A stretch of DNA of 47,149 nucleotides from CAZTAR01 sp043813895. GTDB taxonomy: Bacteria > Planctomycetota > Phycisphaerae > UBA1845 > UTPLA1. The DNA lies in the NCBI GenBank assembly GCA_043813895.1, contig JBDRKQ010000053.1:1-47149 (forward strand), in the 5' to 3' direction. This document shows positions 43,257 through 47,149 of the stretch, in pieces (within the stretch, counting starts at the first letter, position 1; each line of letters starts with the position of its first letter). A program made the translations under genes and the position numbers. Below the pieces are notes generated by a model. The model was not told the DNA's origin. It did no database searches and worked only from the letters and a program-made list of their open reading frames with translations.

Positions 43257-45341
43257 ATGGCTGTCTCACCCGCCCACAAGACGCGACAAGACGATACAGA
43301 CCAATTGGAGCTTCCGTTTTCGACGGTTGCCGGGCCGGGCCGCAAGGCGTTCCCCCCGGAACCTGCAATCCCGGAGACTCCGGAACAAGCCATGAAGAAA
43401 CAGGCCAGCAAACGCCCCGCTTCGCAAAAAACCTCCGGCGCCGCAACTCGCAAGAAGGGAACGCCCGCGAAGAAGCCTGCTGGAAACGCCGCGAAGGAAT
43501 CCCCCGGCCCCCGGCCCGCTGGGCGGAAGAAGCGAGGTGGATATGCGACCGCCGAGAGCATGTCGAAGGCCCAGCGCGAGATATCCGTCTCCGAGTTCTT
43601 CGCGAAGAACCGTCACCTGCTCGGGTTCGACAACAAACGCAAAGCCCTGCTCACCACGGTCAAGGAGGCCGTCGACAACAGTCTGGACGCCTGCGAAGAA
43701 GCGGGCATCCTCCCCGAGATTCACGTCAACATCACCCAACGCGACACGGATCGCTTCTGCGTGACCGTCCGCGACAACGGCCCGGGCATCGTCAAGGACC
43801 AGATTCCCAACATTTTCGGCAAGCTGCTCTACGGCTCGAAGTTCCACCGTCTCAAGATGAGCCGCGGCCAGCAGGGCATCGGAATCTCCGCCGCGGGCAT
43901 GTACGGCCTGCTTACCACCGGCAAGAGCATCCGCATCACCTCGCGCACCGGCCCCCGGGCCGCCGCGCACTACTACGAAGTGCAGATCAACACCAAGACC
44001 AACGCCCCGCAGGTCGTGAAGGACAAGGCCGCCGACGTCACGTGGGACCATGGCACCGAAGTCGCCATCGAGCTTGTCGCCTCTTATCAGAAGGGGCGAT
44101 CCTCCGTCGACGAGTACATCGCGCTGACCGCCATTGCGAATCCTCACGCCCGCTTCGACTATGTTGATCCCGCCGGCGCGCTCGCGGAGTTTCCCCGTGC
44201 GACGGATTCGGTCCCGGAGCCGACGAGCGAGATCAAGCCGCACCCATACGGCATCGAGCTCGGCGTGCTCATCAAGATGCTCAAGGACACGCGTGCCAAG
44301 ACCATGGCACAATTCCTCAGCGGCGAATTCAGCCGGGTCAGTCATGGCACGGCGAAGACCATCTGCGACAACGCCGGGATTACGACGCGCGCCAGGCCCA
44401 CACGCATCGGCACCCACGAAGCCGAAACACTCTACAAAGCCTTGCAGGAGACGAAGATCCGGCCGCCGACAACGAATTGTCTGTCACCGATCGGACCGGA
44501 TCAGATCCTGGCCGGGCTTCTCAACGGGGTGCAGGCGGAGTTCTTCGCGGCCTGCACGCGATCGCCGGCCGTCTATCGCGGCAACCCCTTCCAGATCGAG
44601 GTCGGCCTCGCCTATGGAGGCGAGCTCGGGCCCGATCCCGCGGGGCTTGAAGAGGAGACAAACAACAACGAATCGACCGTCCGCCGCGGCAAGGTCGTCA
44701 AACAGAAACGCGCGCCCTCGCAGGCGAGGCTGATGCGGTTTGCGAACCGCGTGCCGCTGCTCTACCAACTCTCCGGCTGCTGCATCTACAAGAGCGTCAT
44801 CGAGATCGACTGGCGACGATACGGCCTCTCACAACCCTCCGGCAGCCTTCCACAGGGCCCCCTGGCGATCTTCATCCACATGGCCAGCGTCTGGGTCCCC
44901 TTCACCAGCGAGGGCAAGGAGGCAATCGCCGACTACGACGAAATCCGCAAGGAAATCAAGCTGGCGGTCCAGGAGTGCGGCCGCAAGCTCCAGGCTTATC
45001 TGAACCGTCGCAAGAAGCAGAAGCACGAGGCGGATCGCAGGAGCACGTTCACCCGCTACATCGGCGAACTGGTCGAGGCCTGCGGCAGTATCACCCGAAT
45101 CAACAAACGGGAGCTTCACAAAGACCTGTCGACCTTCGCCCAACACGTCACCGCCAAGGCCGATGAAGAACTGGGCCTCGACGGGAAGGCAAAACGCCCG
45201 GACCGTTCAAAGCGATTCGGCGATTCCGAAGCGCCCCGCGGCGGCTATCGTCGCGATGCAAAAACGCCGGTAACCGAATACGGCGAAAACACCATCGTCA
45301 TCGACCGCGACGAACTCGCCACCGGCCCGCTCTTCTCGTAG
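43257..45341 (+). CDS. top6B: DNA topoisomerase VI subunit B
   Basis: ATPase subunit of the type IIB topoisomerase; with subunit A it passes duplex DNA through a double-strand break. The product is 694 residues; archaeal homologues are about 530-620. The N-terminal 95 residues are low-complexity Lys/Ala/Pro (KKQASKRPASQKTSGAATRK and more), resembling histone-H1-type tails. The GHKL core follows: Bergerat N-box EAVDNSLDACEE with Asn141, G1 DNGPGI (173-178), G2 GQQGIG (204-209). The helix-two-turn-helix segment is KTMAQFLSGEFSRVSHGTAK, and the transducer region is RFANRVPLLYQLSGCCIYKS. Length and H2TH separate it from GyrB, HtpG and MutL. AAGGAG lies 6 nt before the ATG. No subunit A (Spo11-like) gene is in the window. 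Confidence 0.94.
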   Translation: MAVSPAHKTRQDDTDQLELPFSTVAGPGRKAFPPEPAIPETPEQAMKKQASKRPASQKTSGAATRKKGTPAKKPAGNAAKESPGPRPAGRKKRGGYATAESMSKAQREISVSEFFAKNRHLLGFDNKRKALLTTVKEAVDNSLDACEEAGILPEIHVNITQRDTDRFCVTVRDNGPGIVKDQIPNIFGKLLYGSKFHRLKMSRGQQGIGISAAGMYGLLTTGKSIRITSRTGPRAAAHYYEVQINTKTNAPQVVKDKAADVTWDHGTEVAIELVASYQKGRSSVDEYIALTAIANPHARFDYVDPAGALAEFPRATDSVPEPTSEIKPHPYGIELGVLIKMLKDTRAKTMAQFLSGEFSRVSHGTAKTICDNAGITTRARPTRIGTHEAETLYKALQETKIRPPTTNCLSPIGPDQILAGLLNGVQAEFFAACTRSPAVYRGNPFQIEVGLAYGGELGPDPAGLEEETNNNESTVRRGKVVKQKRAPSQARLMRFANRVPLLYQLSGCCIYKSVIEIDWRRYGLSQPSGSLPQGPLAIFIHMASVWVPFTSEGKEAIADYDEIRKEIKLAVQECGRKLQAYLNRRKKQKHEADRRSTFTRYIGELVEACGSITRINKRELHKDLSTFAQHVTAKADEELGLDGKAKRPDRSKRFGDSEAPRGGYRRDAKTPVTEYGENTIVIDRDELATGPLFS

Positions 45342-45764
45342 TGTGCCTCCGCACCCGAATCAGCGAGTCGGCGAGAGGCTCGAAAGTCCATGTGGCACCG
45401 GCGTCAGCCGTAGCGTCGCCCCCCCGTGGCCGACGACAAACACCGACCGACGCCCCGATGCGGTGGGGAGCATCGGCCTCTGGCGGGTACGAATGCCGCA
45501 TCGCATGTTGCACCCGCAATCGCATGTGGATCGGACCACCAGCAACCTCCGGCGCACGCATAGGGCCATGGGATACCAGATCCCGGCGGCGTTTGCGACG
45601 GCGTGCGGCGAGTCACGCCGCGGGTACAATGGCGGCATGGCTGGACGGGGGAGAGCCGGGCGCATCCGCGAGCGGGTGGGGCGGATGATGCGTGCGATTG
45701 GGCGTTGCGGATTTTCTGAGCGGCCAAGCTGCTCAATGTCAGCGAGGCGAGAATCGAAAGAGCG
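45342..45764. other. Intergenic region with one degenerate repeat
   Basis: A GTAGCG-type palindrome lies at 45410-45436. A tacaat box at about 45626-45631 precedes the next gene by more than 130 nt and could be a -10 element. Open frames on both strands are Arg/Pro-rich or overlap the next gene. I see no convincing gene. Confidence 0.5.
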
Positions 45765-46304
45765 ATGGCAGAGCCCAAGAGCAAACGGAGCCTACTGGAC
45801 CACTGGCTGTGGGAACCTCCAATGCTGAAGGCGTTTGTGGTCGTTGCGGCTGCAATCCCCGCTCTCGTGTGCTGTGTCCTTCTGCCCTTCATCGGGTCCA
45901 AGGCGCTTCTCTCGCTCATATTCGTGGGCTTCGGCCCGGTGTTCGGCGTCATCTACGGATTGGTTGGCAAGAAGGTGGACCGCCTCCGGGACTCGATTCC
46001 TCCAGACCTCGGTATAGCAGTGCCAGGCCTTATTGTCCAAGGGATGGTTCAGTCTCCGGGAATGGTTATCCAGGGAACCGAATCGCTGATTCTCCAGCCG
46101 ATCGTTGGGAAGCGCTCAGAAACGAAGCTCAGCAAGATCGCATCTGTACGGGAGGTCACCTGTTTCAACGGTTCGCTATTGGTGGGGAAGACAGGTTTCT
46201 GGCTCACAGTTCCAGATCGGCGGAGACTCGCGTGTGCAGTCCCAAACTCCTATGCCGGTGATTTCAGGGCTTGGCTTTCCGCGGGCATGAAAGACGGTCC
46301 ATGA
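45765..46304 (+). CDS. Small membrane protein, function unknown
   Basis: A 179-residue protein with two adjacent transmembrane helices (about 20-42 and 46-66, MLKAFVVVAAAIPALVCC and LLSLIFVGFGPVFGVIYGLVG). They are followed by a cytosolic or periplasmic domain of about 110 residues ending in GFWLTVPDRRRLACAVPNS. No catalytic motif is evident and I do not recognise a family. Base composition is near 53-58% GC in the lines counted, lower than neighbours. It stands alone on the plus strand. Confidence 0.55.
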   Translation: MAEPKSKRSLLDHWLWEPPMLKAFVVVAAAIPALVCCVLLPFIGSKALLSLIFVGFGPVFGVIYGLVGKKVDRLRDSIPPDLGIAVPGLIVQGMVQSPGMVIQGTESLILQPIVGKRSETKLSKIASVREVTCFNGSLLVGKTGFWLTVPDRRRLACAVPNSYAGDFRAWLSAGMKDGP

Positions 46305-46361
46305 CGGTGGCTCGGAGGATGTGAGTCGTGTTGTCTTCCGGAACATTGGGAAAGAAGAAGA

Positions 46362-46447
46362 AAGGCTGGGAGCTTGCCTCGGGAGTTGGTCTTCACCGAC
46401 CCCGTTGAAAAGTGTGGTGCAGGAGGAGGAGAGCGGCTCCCAGCCTT
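46362..46447. ncRNA. Candidate structured RNA (12-bp outer stem with inner hairpin)
   Basis: Arms 46362-46373 and 46436-46447 (aaggctgggagc / gctcccagcctt) are perfect reverse complements 62 nt apart. Inside, gttggt (46385-46390), loop cttc and accgac (46395-46400) form a 6-bp hairpin with one G-U pair. The element lies in a non-coding gap between two plus-strand genes. It matches no RNA family I know (it lacks the 4.5S core). The strand of expression is undetermined. Confidence 0.35.
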
Positions 46448-46547
46448 GGTTCGGCTGCTCGTGTTCAGGCAAACTGCTCACCGACTACGATCCCAGTGTA
46501 GCCTTTTGCCAGTGTCGTCGCGTCGGGTAAACACCCCATTTTTGGCG

Positions 46548-46556
46548 TGTTATGAT
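46548..46556 (+). promoter_or_regulatory. Extended -10 promoter element
   Basis: TGt-TATGAT, with a TG dinucleotide one base before the hexamer. The -35 region (taaaca-like) is weak. It would drive the AraC-type gene. Confidence 0.4.
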
Positions 46557-46780
46557 CGAGCGCTCACACGGACGGGCCGAGATGCGCAGCCTCTCAGGCG
46601 CACCGGCGTCGCCTCCTGTGGCCGACCTGGGTGATCGAGAGGCGTTCCGCGGTCGTCGTCGACCATGGTGGGCCGGCGCTGCATCCGCCGACGACGGTGA
46701 AAACCGCAAGAACGGTCAAGCAAGCCCGGTCCGCCTACAGTACAAAGGTGGATTGGGAGGCCTGATTCGAGGACTGCTCG

Positions 46781-47149
46781 ATGAAATCGCAAACAGAGCA
46801 TGACTACCGCCAGCGTATCCTCCGCGTGCTGGTCCACATCCAGGGGCGGCTTGACGAGGCGATGTCGCTGGAAGACCTGGCTCGGATCGCACACTTCTCG
46901 CCGTACCACTTTCACCGCATCTTCCGCGGGATGGTCGGCGAGTCCGTCAAGGAGCATGTCCGGCGTTTGCGACTCGAACGGGCGGCGTTTCACCTCAAGG
47001 CGACGGACCAGCCCGTGACGCGGATAGCCTTCGATGCCGGCTATGAGGCGCACGAAGCGTTCACGCGGGCGTTCCGGGCCATGTTCGGTGAGTCGCCCTC
47101 CGGGTTTCGCGAGCTTCATCGGCCCGTCGCTTATCCGGCTTCTCCATCA
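46781..47149 (+). CDS. AraC-family transcriptional regulator, cut by the window end
   Basis: The frame begins at the ATG at 46781 (cgagga site 7 nt upstream) and is open to the window edge, giving 123 residues. The whole visible part is an AraC/XylS double helix-turn-helix: SLEDLARIAHFSPYHFHRIF for the first and VTRIAFDAGYEAHEAFTRAF for the second, closing in GESPSGFRELH. The DNA-binding domain is N-terminal, as in SoxS/Rob/GyrI-linked regulators. A C-terminal effector-binding (GyrI-like) domain would be expected beyond the window. The effector and targets are unknown. Confidence 0.88.
   Translation, partial: MKSQTEHDYRQRILRVLVHIQGRLDEAMSLEDLARIAHFSPYHFHRIFRGMVGESVKEHVRRLRLERAAFHLKATDQPVTRIAFDAGYEAHEAFTRAFRAMFGESPSGFRELHRPVAYPASPS

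Larger units (their letters stand above)
46305..46780. other. Intergenic region upstream of the AraC-type gene
   Basis: It contains the candidate structured element (46362-46447). An extended -10 box (TGtTATGAT, 46548-46556) would leave a leader of about 215 nt before the ATG at 46781. Short frames lack coding character. Confidence 0.5.

Noticed and set aside
43257..45341. Possibility that the GHKL protein is GyrB, HtpG or MutL
   Set aside because: The H2TH segment, the transducer pattern and the N-box match topoisomerase VI B; no Toprim domain as in GyrB.
45404..45952. Minus-strand frame with a hydrophobic stretch (LLLGSAIALSILASLTL)
   Set aside because: It overlaps the start of the 45765 gene and a palindromic repeat; the rest is Arg/Pro-rich, so the helix-like patch is probably chance.
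46405..46450. tRNA-3'-end-like sequence (tcctcctcctgcacca on the minus strand)
   Set aside because: No T-loop GTTCGAATC, no D-arm or acceptor pairing; not a tRNA gene.
1..47149. CRISPR array, prophage or transposase
   Set aside because: No regularly spaced repeat-spacer pattern, no integrase or transposase frame; the repeats present are dispersed palindromes.

Overview
The window reads as chromosomal DNA of a high-GC bacterium, most likely a member of Planctomycetota (Phycisphaerae-like). This is inferred from four things: a secreted protein built from DCNxNGxPDEC repeats with a choice-of-anchor J domain, FG-GAP/VCBS lipoproteins, TPR pairs, and intergenic spacers packed with short GC-rich palindromes. 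Genes are dense and mostly intact. I see no rRNA, tRNA, CRISPR array, transposase or prophage.

Layout. 1-1545: a lower-GC HEPN-like gene between two copies of a 102-bp palindromic repeat, followed by a repeat-rich spacer. 1546-6685: a GT87-type membrane glycosyltransferase whose frame breaks at a nine-G run, then mutS and a small lipoprotein. 6803-11520 (minus strand): a Ycf46-like AAA+ ATPase, an FG-GAP lipoprotein and a polytopic membrane protein. 11802-15576: clpB, convergent with a LacI-type regulator. 15865-20995 (minus): a secreted protein, an Ap4A-phosphorylase-like HIT protein overlapping a dGTPase-like HD hydrolase by 4 nt, a lipoprotein and a metal-dependent amidohydrolase. 21177-26245 (minus): aspS, then a phosphodiesterase-like lipoprotein and a GH113-like hydrolase in one unit. 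26344-28473 (plus): truA and a GT4 glycosyltransferase. 28713-34669 (minus): an active HtrA with a pseudo-HtrA partner, two small heat-shock proteins behind a candidate sigma-54 promoter, and folE. 35043-37139: the large repeat-bearing secreted protein. 37258-42917 (minus): a gamma-carbonic-anhydrase-like protein, leucyl aminopeptidase and two TPR proteins. 43257-47149 (plus): topoisomerase VI subunit B with no subunit A in the window, a small membrane protein, a candidate structured RNA, and the start of an AraC-type regulator that runs off the end.

Themes. Protein quality control is well represented (ClpB, two Hsp20, HtrA with its pseudoprotease, PepA). So is nucleotide and DNA maintenance (MutS, HIT, dGTPase, FolE, Top6B). 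At least six families of dispersed inverted repeats sit mainly at gene 3' ends, and in two places they have entered coding sequence (GH113 C-terminus, phosphodiesterase N-terminus). The observations most worth following up are the tandem pseudo-trypsin HtrA partner, the apparently solitary bacterial Top6B with a histone-like tail, the cysteine-cluster Hsp20 behind a possible sigma-54 promoter, and the repeat system.
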